Made by a program: the position numbers and the translations under genes. Below, piece by piece: positions 48,325-61,952 of a stretch of DNA of 64,000 bases (its first letter is position 1; each line of letters opens with the position of its first letter). The stretch lies in assembly GCA_015698045.1 (NCBI GenBank), contig BLAL01000004.1, forward strand, positions 1,612,001 through 1,676,000, read 5' to 3'. Source of the DNA: Rhizophagus clarus (Eukaryota; Glomeromycota; Glomeromycetes; Glomerales; Glomeraceae). The notes under the pieces were generated by a model that saw only the letters and a program-made list of their open reading frames with translations, did not search any database and was not told where the DNA came from.

Positions 48325-51300
48325 TTATTTTATTAGAATCTTTGAAGCATTATTAACGTTATCATATTATATGAGGAAAAAAAACAAACATTTTTTTTTT
48401 TGCCGCGTCTAATTTTGCGGTGTATATAGACAGATTAATCGTTTAAATTCATTTTTTTTTATAAAAAAAAACAATAATAATATTAATTTTAAGTTGTATA
48501 TTAATATAAACTTTTTTTTTTTTTAAAAAAAAAAAAAGAAATAGAAAAAGAAATGTCTTGGTACGCGATTTCGCAGACAAGGCGCAGTAATTTTTTTTTT
48601 TTTTTAGAGGTATAATCTAGAAGAATATCACGCCATTTTTTACTGACGAGATTCTTTTTAATCCTGACAATAAGATAATTTGTATCATAAACAAAGTTTC
48701 ATATTATGATACGTACCATTGGTTTTTTTTTTTTTTTCGATCCTTTGTACGATATAAATATAAAAAGCCACATAAAGAAAATTTAAATACGGATAACTCA
48801 CTCCGTAGATAATCGATTGTTTACTAATTTTGGGATGATCAAATTTAATTGGTTTTGGTTTAAAGTTTTCCAACTGAATTTTTTTTTTTAGAATTTCAGA
48901 ATGAATCTCCTTGGAGGGGGGAAGGGAGAGATTTGAAAGATAGTTTGATTCGAAAAAAAAAACGGGGGTTTTTTTTTTACTCTTAAATTCAAATGTTTTA
49001 ATTTTCGGCAACAAAAAAAAAAAAAAAAAAAAAAAATAAAAATAAAATATTTATATTTAATAATAATAATATTTATATAGTAATTAATTTAATTTTTTTT
49101 TTTTAATGAAATCAATAAAAATCAATTTCAGTTTTTTTTCTATTTTCGAAAGAATAATTTTTGATTGATTGGTTCAAAATATCAATATAAACTAATATAT
49201 CAATGAGTATTCTATACATTCGATTAGCAAACATCTCAAACATGCAGAAATGCAGAAACCTAAATATGAAGAATAAAAGGAACACATCCTTACCTTTAAA
49301 AACTGATAGACTCATGCCAATTTTGTAAGATTTAATCTATAATTAGTAAAATTTTTTTTTTTTTACCATTCATGGTTATTTATTCCAAATCTACATATAA
49401 CGAAATTTTTTTTTTTTTTTTTTGATAAAGAAAAAAGAATAAAGAACATTCCTAAAAAATTTGTTCTTTCTAATGTAAAAAAGTGAATATATGCACATAT
49501 GGATGTTTATACTCTTTCTTTTCCAATTTAACTAATTTTGATCCCTTCGAATGGATCTAGGCCGAGGAAAATTAAATATTGAATTAATGATATCATTGAT
49601 TTATAACCCCAAAAAAAATTAGAAGTTATGCATTCTTAATCAATTCTTTGATTAACAAATGAAGCGAATACATTCATATTTTTTTTTGTTTTACCGCCGA
49701 TCTTACGTTACTATATCTTGATTGTGTATATGTTACGTACGTTTAAGTTTAAAGAATATTTTTTTTTAAAAAAAAATTAACGTTAATAAATTTTTTTTTT
49801 TTTCTTAAACTAATATTTGATATAATAATTTATTATATTATAATAACAGTTAAAAAAAATCGGATTTCCGTAAAATACCGTAGTTCTGTACTTGTACATT
49901 AATATTTACTTGTGATTTCTGCTGCTATCAAAATACGGTATCAAATGTTTGTTTCATTTAAAATATTAAATTTTATTGAATATTTATTATGCCTTTTAAT
50001 ATATAGAAATTATATTAAATATTCGGCAATTTGAAAATAAATTATACCATTTTAATGAATATAATAATGACGATGATTTCCTTAAATTTATGTATCCGTT
50101 TTACAAGTATCACTCGTATCACATGTATCACACGTATCGGGCAGGTATTATACAAAAAAGTATCATCATTTGAGATTCTATAAATAAGAAAACCCTTATG
50201 AAACAATCTCTGTGTTTCAACTAATCATTATCTATTATTCGCTTATGTTTTTTTTTATAAATTTAATTAAATAATAAACAATATTTGATCTTCCTATAAT
50301 TCTTTATTTTACTGAAGAATATTTTACGTTTTACTGAAAAATAGAAGAATAGAAGAATAATTTCACAAAAAAATTATTGTTATCAATGTCAACAAAAGCT
50401 TCAAAAAAAGATTAATGATTCGGAGATCAAAGGATCTCGGTTATTTTACATCATTATTTACACCAATCATAATTACTGCTGCAGTTCTCGCTCTTAATTC
50501 ACGCGGCTTCATGTTGTCGATCAAACGAAGGATTTTTGTTTATTTATTGAATAATATCCTGTTTATGGAATAAAAACTTTGAATTTGGAAAATAAAGTTG
50601 TAACTTTTTTTTTTTTTTCCTATAAAGTTCACGATACAGGATTATGCGCACGCGTAAATTTTTATAACGGACAATCAAAATAATAATAAATTAATTAAAA
50701 TATTACTTAATTTGTCTATTGATACAAGGAAAACATTATTTTCAAATTGATATTTGTCATTATTTAATTGGTCTCAAATGAATTCAAGAAAAATTTCTCC
50801 AATTTTATTTTAAAATTACTGTTGAAAGTACCGACCATACCCTGGAAAAGAGGGGTATGCCCATTACCATACATTAAAGTATAAATCGTTATTGACTTTT
50901 AAAGATGATCTATTTGTCACACCAATACACCAAAATACATAATATATTTGTTGTATTTGTTGTAAAACCTACATGTCATTAATTAAAAACTGATTCATTT
51001 GCAAAATGAAAGTATCTTACTTTTTTGTGTGACATAATAAAAAAGCTGTGACTTTATGCCGCATTAATTAAAATTAGATAATAATTCAACATTGTCTTTC
51101 AATAATGTTCACAATGTTCATAATATGTAGTATATTAGTAAAAGTTATAATATCACTAATCACTATAGTCATAAAATAGTACCTGCATACCAGGCAGGCT
51201 ATAAACTTGGCATTTTATACATTTTTTTTTTTTTTCTGTGGTAAAAATTCTGTAACAATTTTAACTTTGTAAAAAACACATATACTGTACATACATATAT

Positions 51301-54300
51301 GTAATATATTTTCTATATTACAATAATCTAAGTATCTAACATTAAGTTAAATTATTTATTTATTTATAAATTATAATAGTATGATAAATATTTATTTAAA
51401 TTTAATAAAAAAAAATAGATGGTCACAGTATGAAATTCGAATCTTTTGTACAAATTCAACCAATTCTTTCACGATCTAAACATATATAACACATCGATTT
51501 TATCGAAGCCACAATTCCAATTTGTGCATATGTAACACTGCTTAGATTTGTTTGTAGTTTAACAAATTACCTTAATCATAGGCTGTCGAACCGTCAAATT
51601 TACACACAAATTACGTCTGGTTCCATGAATATATTATAAGTTAATTAATTTACAAACAATTTAAATAATCTCATGACCGATATTTATTTTCATTAGTTCT
51701 TGACCTTTCAATTTGAGATTGAGTTTAATAATTTAACATTTTATATAATGATTAATACCGATTTTTTTACATTTTTTATTTCTGCAAATAATTTAATAAT
51801 GTATTAAGCTTTGAGATATGCATTCAATGTTACGTGTATAATCCTGTTTTTTTTTGGTGTTTCAAATATTCATTTGATCAAATTTAAGATTATTGGAAAC
51901 TGTGATTATAATACATTGTGGATCAGTCATTTTTTGGGCACAACAATGATATAATTGTGCGTAATAAATGTTGCTTTTAATAAATTAAGTTCGGAATTTA
52001 CAATGATTACTTAATTCTTTTCCGGAATTATGGTATCAATCATGTGACAAATGAGAACAACAGGAGTAATGGGAGACAATATAATAATATAATCGCGTGA
52101 AAGTATCTTTTGCAAAAACATTTTAAGTTTATAACGTTAAATTTGTCATAAAATTCAAAAAAAAACACATTAGAATGGTGAATGTATAACAGATTGCACA
52201 TTTGCACTATTTAATTAAAAATAAAGAGTACATATTAGATAATGTTAATAATGAAGCATTGATCCTTAAACTTTATTCTTCAGAAAGTACATGTATTAAT
52301 TAATAACCTTTGTGTCAGTCTGTATTTACTACATGATATATTTAAAATTACATATCTGATGCCGTACAGATAAAGTGCGCTTTTACTGTATATAGAGAAA
52401 CTGCTAATATCTTTGCTTCGAAGTAGAGATTCAATTTTTAGAGTTTGAAAATAAGTAGTTAAACTTTAATTCCGTTTTTTATTAATTTATTTTTATATAT
52501 ATTTACTGCAAATTAGCACTTTAAAAATTAATAAAAATTGTAGTTACATACATATAATGTTATATTTTTAGAGCCGTTGATTATAAAGTAATTAATCTTT
52601 AAATTTCGTACTATAACTCCGAAATTTTCGATGCAGATTTAACCATTCCTATTAAATAGATAAAATCGCCAATAATTTTATCAACTTTCAGTATCTTAGA
52701 ATCATAATAAAAGTTATTTATATGTATTATATACTATATATGATCATATGCATATATCATAGATAGTATTTTCCTTAAAATGTCAAGTTTTTTGACAAAG
52801 CACGTATTTCATTTATAGTACCCTATCCAATTAGAGAAAATTCTTCGGATTTTAAGCTCTGCATTTTCATAAGACAAAAAACCATGAGCCAGTTGTAGAC
52901 AGTAATGAGGTCATATTCAACGATTCTTCATATTACCGTCATTTTGCCTCAGATGACAGTATCTAGAAGTGAAAGTTTCAGTCATAATCGAAAAAAATGT
53001 TCAAAATTTAACGCAATGTCAAAGTTCGTGTTATGTAAGAAATACATTAACACAACACAATTCACTTTTATTTAAAAAAAAAAAATTAATAGAATAACAT
53101 TATCAGTTATATGTCAAACTTTTATTCTCTCTTTCCATATTATTGTTAAACAGAAAATTCGTGCTTTGTTACTTCTCTTATTTATAATCTTCATAATAAT
53201 AATACTTTAATTACTTTGCCTTCAAAAATTCAAATAGATCTAGGGATATACTTACATCTTTGGAATACCGGAATAAAAATTCAAAGAATGGAAGTCCGCT
53301 CACAATATTAATAAATTCACTTTCAAAACTATAGAGAAAATCCAAACCGACGAACAATCAAACTAATACAAGAGAGCGTCACGCAAATTATTATAATCCA
53401 CTATGCCGATACAATGGATTAGTTCTAATTTGGGCCTTGGACCTTGGTTACAACATTGGGATTGGGATTTTGATATTGATTCTTTCATACTGTCGTAGTT
53501 CTCTTATTCATCACAGATGCTCTTGAAATAATTTAATTTTGACAAGACTCTTAGTCACGTCGCAACCGTGGTGCAGCTTGATCAGTGAAATGAATATACA
53601 TATTAGTCTGTTGGTTCATTTTCAAGACAAGACAATTCTACGATCATGAATCATTTTTTTATTATAATCGGAGGAAAATTTCCTGACTTTAATATCAAGG
53701 AATATATTGATAATTCTGTCACTTCATGTTGAAGATTGACTTTCCATCAAGGTAATATATAAATCGATTACCACATCTTGTATATTATTGTGTTTTTTGA
53801 CAAACTATGAACTTTTTAATTATTGTAATTATTGTAAAATAGTATAGACATCAACGCGACAATTACCATATATTCAAAAAATTGATTCGGCATTTAACAA
53901 TTATATAAAGAAAATAGTTACGATATAATCAGTTGTACAGTGCCCGGAAAAAAGTTAGAAATTTTAATAATCGTTATAAATATATTCTTCTGTGTAAGAT
54001 TTTTTTATTTTTAATAATTAACCTGCCTTTTATATGTTAAGTAAAGCTGATTATCGAGCTGAATTGCACTTATTCTAAAAATGTTATAAATTTCTGAAAA
54101 AAAATTGATTGTTATATTCTGACTTATTAAAAAAAATCTGATGTTCAATAAATTTACAACATTAAAATATATAAATATATTATTGCACAATATTATCAGA
54201 AGCTTGTGCCAGTGAAATTAAAGTGAGGCTCAATTTTTTTTTTATATATTTTTTTTTAATACGAATAGTAAGATCTATCACCACCTGCATTAGGAAACCA

Positions 54301-54360
54301 GTTCATCAGACTTTATTGTATGCAAAAATAAATCGAATATATACCTTGTTTCTTTAATCA
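48325..54360. other. Gene-poor AT-rich intergenic region
   Basis: About 6 kb with no credible reading frame on either strand. Contains T(n)A(n) tracts at about 48513-48538 and 49758-49777, an A run near 49011-49035, and a small hairpin (CATACCC/GGGGTATG) around 50838-50861. I see no RNA gene. Confidence 0.45.
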
Positions 54361-54790
54361 ATTTTAACGAATCGTTTCATTTTTCTTTCTTTTAGGAAAC
54401 TGGTTCTTCAGGATATTTGAAATTTGATAGAAGATTATTTTTTACTAACGTTTCATTTTTTCATTTTTCTCTTTTTTAGACAACTTGTTCTTCGAGGTCA
54501 TTGGATGTGCAGGTTATATGGTTGTATTTTTTTACTTTCTTAATCTTTCAAATATTTTAACGAAATGGTAACTAATTGTTTCATTTTTTATGCTTTCCGA
54601 CTCTCCTTGAACATAAATTTTGGTATGAAGAACCAAATCCAAAAATGATATCGTCATTACTTATTAGTAATGAGTAGGTTTTTAACATGAAAATTCTTAT
54701 TCTGTTTATATAGTTTAAAGGCAACCGTTTACTAACGTTTCAATTTCTTTCTTTTTAGACTTGATTCTTTGAATATCGGTGAGTAATTTT
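54361..54790 (+). repeat. Three similar 3'-splice-site-like modules
   Basis: At 54368-54418, 54443-54497 and 54729-54771 the order (CT)AACG...TTTCA, a pyrimidine run, TTTAG, then a short A/C-rich stretch with (T)TG(G)TTCTT recurs. Each looks like a branch point, polypyrimidine tract and acceptor. A GGTGAG donor-like word follows the third (54778-54783). Either a degenerate repeat or micro-exons of a spliced non-coding transcript. Confidence 0.35.
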
Positions 54791-56279
54791 CTATTCTTGG
54801 AATTACTTCTTTAAATGTATTATAATCGATTTTTTTTTCAAATCTAGATTAATGTACCATTTCTAAATTGTTTTCTCTGCTTAGTTATTAGATAATTTTA
54901 AAATTTCACAATCTTAATTTTAGACTTAAAAAGTCATAAACATTAATAATCCCAGGCAAAACCTAAATATTAGTCATTTAATGAAACTAAAGTAGTTGTC
55001 ATTTAAAATTAGAAGATGAAATGATAAAATATAATATTCCATAGGTTTTCCATGAATTTTTATTGATTTTTTTCATGGAATTTTAATATTTATATTTATA
55101 ATTATTTAAAGATATTTTTTATAATAAAATTGATATTTTTATCTAACTAAAATTAAAATTAAAATTTTACTATATAGTTTAGTCAATGATAAAACCAAAA
55201 CTAATTGGTAATAAAACTGAAACTTTTGAAAAAAACAGTTTTATTAGAAATTACTAATAAATATAACAAAAAAAACTTATCATATAAGCTGATCAGTAAA
55301 ATTAATGAAATTAGAATATTTTGAAATAAAATTATGTTTCTCAAATCAACTCATGTTGTATTACAAGATTATGTAATATGATTGATTTACTTTTAATTGT
55401 AATAAAATATTTTTTCTTTTGCAAACTCTGTTAGTTTCTCTATTATTTTTCCATTAGTTTCCCATCAGTTTTTAAGTTAAGTAAGCTGAAAAGCTTTGAA
55501 ACCATATATAATAGTTTTTCTACTTTAAATATAAACTATAAACTATAGCTTTTTTTTTTATTTTTTAAAAGTTTTTTTTACAATCTGTAAGAAATAAATA
55601 TATTATTTAATAAAAATATTCAAAAAATCATAATTAATAGCTTTAAATATAATTTATTAAATTATAGCAGATTGAATTTCAAATTAATAAAATATTTAAT
55701 TAAGATTTATTTAATAATTAATTAAAATAATTTTTTAATTTTTTAATTTTTTTTTTATTAAATATTATAAAATTTTTTTTTAATAAATTAATTTTATAAT
55801 ATTTTTCTTTATTTTTTGAGATGGATTTATTTGTTTTAATTGAAAAAGTAAATTTTGTAATAAAAATTTTGAAAGAATTATTTTTTTAATATGATATTTG
55901 ATTATTTTTATTTGAAAACATATTTGATTTTAATTAAAATTGTGTCATTCAGCTGATTAAACATCAGTTGACCTTAGTTCTTAATTTTACTAATTAAATT
56001 ATATGTAATTATTAAAAATTTTATTTTAAAAATATAATAAAGATAATTAATATTTTATTTCTATACTAATAAAAAAACTATAAAATTTACTTTTTTTATT
56101 TTAATATTTAACAACAATTTATTATTTTTTTTTTTTTTAAAAAAAAATTAGTTTTAATTTAGAAGTATTAAAATTTTAATAAGTTTTTTAAAATCTTTTA
56201 AACCTTTTTTTTTAAAAAATTAAATTTTAATAAAAAATTAAACTTTGATTTAATATATTTCCAATCAATTTTTATGTAT

Positions 56280-56960
56280 TGATTTAAAATAAAAAATATA
56301 AATTATAAATATAATAAGATTTTTAAAAGTTTTTTTGTTAACTTTAAATAAATTAATTTTACATTTTTTATTTTTTAATTTTTAATATTTATTTTTAATA
56401 GATTTATTATTTAATTTAAAGTTTTAAATAACAAATAAAAGTTTTTTAAATAAAGTAATAAGAATTCAAAATCTCTTATAATAATAATTTTTTAATAAAA
56501 AATATAATTTTAAATTTTTTATATTAGACTTTAATTTAGTTATAAAATTATGAATATTTTAACTTCTATATATACTAATATTATAATTCTATATTTATTT
56601 GAAAGATAAAAGCAATTTTATCATAATACATAAAGTTAAATAAATATAAATTTAGCTTTTTAACTTATATATTTGCAAAATTATTTATAACTTTATCATA
56701 ATAATTTTAATTTTTTTTTGGTATTGAAAGTATACACATAATAATTTTAATTCAATTTTTTAAATTTTAATTTTAAAATTATTATATTAAAAAAAAAAAA
56801 ATAAAAATTATATAATAATTAATTTTGTTTATATTAGATAATTATTTTTATATAACTGATAATTTTTATTTATATAAAAATAATAATTTTTTAAATGTAA
56901 AAGAGTAAAAAGATTAAAAGTTTAATTTTAAAAATTAATTTATATAAATATTTAATTAAA
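56280..56960 (+). repeat. Dispersed AT-rich repeat, copy 2
   Basis: Colinear with 30370-31250, same orientation. It differs by many small indels and by the insertion at 56713-56736 with its duplicated target. Confidence 0.55.
56713..56736 (-). mobile_element. Extremely truncated poly(A) retro-insertion with 16-bp target duplication (tail 3)
   Basis: A 24-base insert reading, on the minus strand, GTGTATACTTTCAATACC plus about six or more A. The direct repeat CATAATAATTTTAATT flanks it at 56697-56712 and 56737-56752. The homologous copy at about 31040 has the target once and no insert. Confidence 0.75.
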
Positions 56961-57126
56961 TTATATATTATTATTTATTAAAATTATTATAATCATCAAT
57001 TTTTTTTATTAATTAATTATATTTTAAATATTCATTTTTTAGTATTTTTAATTATTTTTTTTTAAAATACCAATTAGTTTTTACAAGTAAAGTGAATCTG
57101 TAAGTTAATATAGTGAATGTAATAAA

Positions 57127-58640
57127 AAAAAAATATATGGAAGGGTTCGTATGGGATTTTTTTAAGAGATTTTCTAAGAGTTTATATAGAAAGAATTCGT
57201 ATAGAACATCTAGTAAAAAAATTTTTGAGAGATTTTCAAAGAGTTCATATAGAAAGAGTTCGTATGTAATTCTTTGATAAAAAATTTTTTTTAAGAGATT
57301 TTCTAAAAGTTCGTATGAGAAGGGTTCGTATTGGATATCTGATAGAAAATTTTTTTTGAGAGATTTTCTAAGTTCATATAGGAAGAATTCGTATGGGAAA
57401 AATTCGTATGGAATATTTTGATAAAGATTTTTCAAGAGTTCGTATAGGAAGAGTTATCTGATAGAAAATTTTTTTTTGAGAGATTTTCTTAAAGTTTGTA
57501 TGGAAGGGTTTGTATAGGATTCTTTGATAAAAAAATTTTTTTTAAGATTTTTTAAGAGTTCGTTTGAGAAGAGTTTGTATGGGATATCTGATAGAAAATT
57601 TTTTTTTTTGAGAGATTTTCTAAGAGTTCATATGGAAAGGATTCGTATGGGATTCTTTGATAGAAAATTTTTTTAAAAGTTTTTCTAAGAGTTCGTATGA
57701 AAAGGGTTCATATGAGATATCTAATAGAAAATTAGTTCATATGAAAAGGGTTTGTATGGAATATCTGATAGAATTTTTTTTGAGAGATTTTCTAAGAGTT
57801 CATATGGAAGGGTTTATATGGGATATCTAATAGAAAATTTTTTTCTAAGAGTTCGTATGGGAAGGGTTCGTATAAGATATTTGATAGAATATTTTTTTTT
57901 TTAAGAGATTTTCTAAGAGTTCATTTGGAAGGATTCTTTGGGTTCGTATGGGATATCTGATAGAATTTTTTTTTGAAAGATTTTCTAAGAGTTCGTATGG
58001 AAAGGGTTCATATGGGATATCTGATAGAAAATTTTTTTTTTAAGAGATTTTCTAAGAGTTCATTTGGATCAGTTCGTATGGGATTCTTTGGGTTTATATA
58101 GGATATCTGATAGAATTTTTTTTGAGAGATTTTCTAAGAATTCATAAGGAAAGAGTTCGTATAGGATTCTTTGATAGAAAATTTTTTTTAAGAGATTTTC
58201 TAAGAGTTTGTATGGGAAGAATTCATATGGGATTCTTTGATAGAAAATTTTCTTTTAAGAGATTTTCTAAGAGTTTGTATGGAAAGGGTTTGTATAGGAT
58301 ATCTGATAGAAAATTTTTTTTGAGAGATTTTCTAAGAGTTCATTTGGAAGGGTTTATATGGGATTCTTTGATAGAAAATTTTTTTTAAGAGATTTTTTAA
58401 GAGTTCGTATGAGATGGGTTCATATGGAATATCTGATAGAAAGTTTTTTTTTAAGAGATTTTCTAAGAGTTCATTTGGAAGGGTTCGTATGGGATTCTTT
58501 GATAGAAAATTAGTTTATATGAAAAGGGTTCGTATGGAATATCTGATAGAATTTTTTTTGAAAGATTTTCTAAGAATTCATATGGAAAGGGTTTGTATGG
58601 AGTTCTTTGACAAAAAAATTTTTTAAGAGATTTATTCGTA
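57127..58640. repeat. Minisatellite, about 67-bp unit
   Basis: About twenty head-to-tail copies of a unit composed of AGAGATTTTCTAAGAGTTC(A/G)TATGG, AAGGGTTCGTATGGGAT and either ATCTGATAG or TCTTTGATAG, then AAAATTTTTTTT. The two variants of the last part are interspersed. Unit length varies by a few bases in the T run. Reading frames in the array (both strands) come from the repeat and have no domain similarity. Confidence 0.85.
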
Positions 58641-59341
58641 TAGGAAATAGAGATTTTTTTCTGAAATTTTTTAAGAGTTTATATTATACTTTTAAGAGAA
58701 AATTTTTTAGAATTCGTAAAATTAAATAAAGGGTTGGTAAAATTACTAGTATTTTCCAGAATTAAAATTAGCAATAGTTTTTCTATTTATTTATTATTAA
58801 CCAATCAAAATTCAGACTGATCTTATGCACGTGACCTGATCTTAACATGCATATAAATTACCAAACGTGACTTTGTTTATTTTTCAAAAAATATATACTC
58901 TTTCTCTCTTTACATTTTACAGGTATATTAATTATTGTATTTTTGTCATTAAATTTATTATATTGACTATATTATTTTATTTTATAATATTAACTTTAGC
59001 TCTTTTTAATATTACTAATGTAACGCTATATTTCTTTTTTTTTATATTACTAATGTTATTTTTTTTTTTTATTCTTTTTTTTTATATTTTACTAACATCA
59101 TTACATATTTTTCTTTTTTTTTACAAATTTTTCATAATACTAACTTTTTGTATTTGTACTTTACTATAATGATTATTAACTTTTTATATTTACACTTTAC
59201 TATTTATTAAATATTACTAACTTTATCAGTTATATACTAACATCTGTTTTCAAATATTACATGTGGATACTAGTAACATTATTTATTATGAATGTTTTTA
59301 TTTTAAATATTAATAATTATTTATGTTTATTTACACTAGTA
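58641..59341. other. AT-rich spacer before the pogo-type element
   Basis: No gene. The open frame at 58867-59169 is a hydrophobic Phe/Leu/Ile run produced by T-rich DNA. Confidence 0.4.
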
Positions 59342-61923
59342 CAGTTCACCCTCGCTATAGTGAACCTCTCAGGCTGAAGATCGAGATTCACTATAGTGAG
59401 GGAATTCACTAATCATGAATAGCGAATAAAGATAAGATATTCGCTATATCAAAAAGTCATAATCACGTGATGTCGATAATTACAACGACTTAAGCAATAA
59501 TTTATATTTTAAAAAAACACATGCAATGAAATACCTAAATTTTCTTTGTATTTTTTGTAAACTTGCGCATAAATACTTTTTATATTTGTGACATTCAAAG
59601 ATTATTGCTTTATTAAGTATGATAAACGCAATTATTGTAAATCTGTAATACAATCATTCCTGATCGATCTGGTACTCAATAAAACCTTCATATTCTTCTT
59701 CGTGATTATAAATATCACTTTCATTAAAATATGAAGTTTCAAAATTAATATTATCAACGTCTATAATATTATCTTTAACACCTTCTCTATTCATGTTACC
59801 AATACCGTCAATACTGTTGATTTAACAAACAGGTCCAAACTCATTTGCTTTTTTAAAAAAAAATTATTTCTATAAACCTCCCTCCTAGCTTTTTTCATAG
59901 CTTTAAACGCACTTTTATCAATAATATTTTGATTATTATTTTGTTCTAAATAGATAAAAATTTTATCAAATGCGGCTAAAACTTCAGAGCTAGATATCAA
60001 AGTAATTTCCCTATCACTTTCGTCATCAGAAATGGAATTATTTTCTTTAAGTATGGCAACAATCTGCTCTTCAGTTGGCGTCTCACCATCAATTTCATTC
60101 TCTTGATCTATTCTAATGTATTCTTCAGCAGTAAGAGGGTATGCATATTCAAGTTTATCAATTAAACCTTGAATTTCACTACGTTCATTCTCTTCCATCT
60201 CTTCATGTTCATTTTCTTCTATTCCATCTTGAGAATCTGTATCATCTAATGGTAAAATTCCTGCATCTTTCCAGCAGTTAAATATAGTTTTGAGAAGAAC
60301 TTTATTCCAAGCTGATACCACATACTTAATAGCTTTTTTGATATTAATTGGTGGTTTACTATTGCCTGTTTCTTGTTGAAAATCAAAGGCTTTGATACGG
60401 TTTTGAAGGAGCAATTTTTGATAGTGTGCCTATGAATATACAAATATACAGTAGTAAGTTAACTTTGTAATAATTAAATAATTGCATTAAAATTTTTAGA
60501 GTTATTTACCTTAAAACTATTGATAATACCTTTATCACATGGTTGTAGGTGCGCGGTTGTGTTAAGAGGTAAAAACTTAATTTCTATATTAGTTAATTTC
60601 ACACCTTTATATAAAGCATGAACAGGGGCATTATCTACAAGAAGAAGAATTTTTCTTCCTTTTAATCTCATTGTTGCATCAAGCTGACGAATCCAGTCAT
60701 TCCAAATCAAAACTTGCATCCAGGCTTTTACATTCCAGTAATATTCTACTGGTAAGGATGACTTTGGTAAGTTTTTTAAGGGACGGGGGTTTTTATATTT
60801 ATGAATGAATGCTGGTTTAAGCTTTTCTGTACCAGTTGCATTAGAACAAAGAAGAATTGTCACCCGATCTTTTGATTGTTTTCTTCCAGATACAGGTTTA
60901 TTAGAAATTGTTCTTTTAGGTTCTATTTTCCAATACAGTCCAGTTTCATCACAATTAAAAACATCATCAAGACTATATCTACGAATCAAGTCTTGAAGCT
61001 CCTCCCTAAATTCATCAAGTTTTTCAAGCGGTGCACTTGCAGCTTCTCCTTGCTTTAAATAACAAAAAAGATTATGTCTTTTTTTAAATCTGCCAATCCA
61101 ACTATTACTTCCTTTAAAATTTTCGATCCTATATAAAGATGCAAACATCATGGCTTTTTCATGTAATACTTGATCACTAATATCAACACCATTTTCCAAA
61201 GCTTTTAATACCCATAATGTAAGTGCTTCTTCAATTTCTGGAAAAATCACCTTAACTTGTCTTTTACCTTTAGCTTCAGGTGCTTGAGGATTAATTTTAA
61301 GCCACTTTTGTAAATTTTTTAACGTATTACTAATACATCCTTCACTAACATCAAATAATTTTGCTAGTTCTTTATTTTTTATAGAAGGTTCAGTAGCTTT
61401 TTTAAGACATATTTTGTGTTTTTGGGCAAGAGACAAGGAAGCTCTTTTGGACAAAATTTTTTCTTGGGATATTTTACCTTTGCCTATGGCTATTTAAGTA
61501 CGTGAAATTTTTGTATTTTGAGTTTTAGGCATAGTAGCGTTAACGTGTGAAAAAAATAATTAACTGTTATTTTTATTACAATCAAAGATAAATATGATAT
61601 TTTCCCTTTTTAGTTTAAATCACAAAATTTTTCTAGCTTCTAAAGGCAAATTGAATATTCAAATAAATTCATATGATCAAAAATTCACTAATTAATTGTG
61701 TAACATTTTAAAAATTCATTATAGTGAAAATCTTCATTATATCGAGGATCATTTTATTAATACTGGTTCCAGAAAATAAATTCAAATTACGAGTTACAGA
61801 GAATTTATTATAAAAATTCACTATATCAAGAGTTATTATTTATAAAAAAAACCGTACCTGGACTTTTCTTTACTATAGCAAATTATTCACTATATAAAAA
61901 TTCACTATAGGAAGGGTGAACTA
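59342..61923 (-). mobile_element. pogo/Tigger-type DNA transposon (Tc1/mariner superfamily)
   Basis: 2,582 bases flanked by TA on both sides (59340-59341 and 61924-61925). Terminal inverted repeats begin C/TAGTTCACCCT and include CTATAGTGAA; the left end is CAGTTCACCCTCGCTATAG and the right, inverted, TAGTTCACCCTTCCTATAG. More CACTATA/TATAGTG words lie inside both ends (59388-59402, 61698-61912), possibly transposase-binding sites. It encodes one two-exon transposase on the minus strand. Good preservation of ends and gene suggests recent activity. Confidence 0.85.
59791..61532 (-). pseudogene. Tigger-like (CENP-B N-terminal + DDE_1) transposase with one early stop
   Basis: Transposase of the pogo/Tigger group. 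Exon 1 is 60510-61532 and exon 2 59791-60429; the intron (60430-60509) has GTAAAT and TTCATAG ends. Order: a helix-turn-helix DNA-binding region (QKHKICLKK and ELAKLFDVSEGCISNTLKN), a second DNA-binding domain with GSNSWIGRFKKRHNL, then the catalytic core with Asp195 in CDETGLYW, Asp300 in LLLVDNAPVH and Asp333 in QPCDKGII. Numbering is from the ATG at 61532. The C-terminal part is acidic. The only defect I see is TAA at 61494-61496, codon 13. No downstream ATG lies ahead of the DNA-binding region, so translation would need readthrough or a non-ATG start. A sequence variant at one base would also explain it. Confidence 0.8.
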
Positions 61924-61952
61924 TACTTATTATTTATTATAAATAAAGATCC

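Larger units (their letters stand above)
54791..57120. repeat. Extremely AT-rich block II
   Basis: Base composition like block I, no genes. Contains the second copy of the dispersed AT repeat (about 56280-56960) and a tiny poly(A) retro-insertion at 56713-56736. Confidence 0.65.

Noticed and set aside
57052..57435. Minus-strand open frame of 127 codons in the minisatellite, and plus-strand frames at 58122-58388 and 58414-58626
   Set aside because: They are translations of the tandem DNA unit, change frame between units and show no domain.
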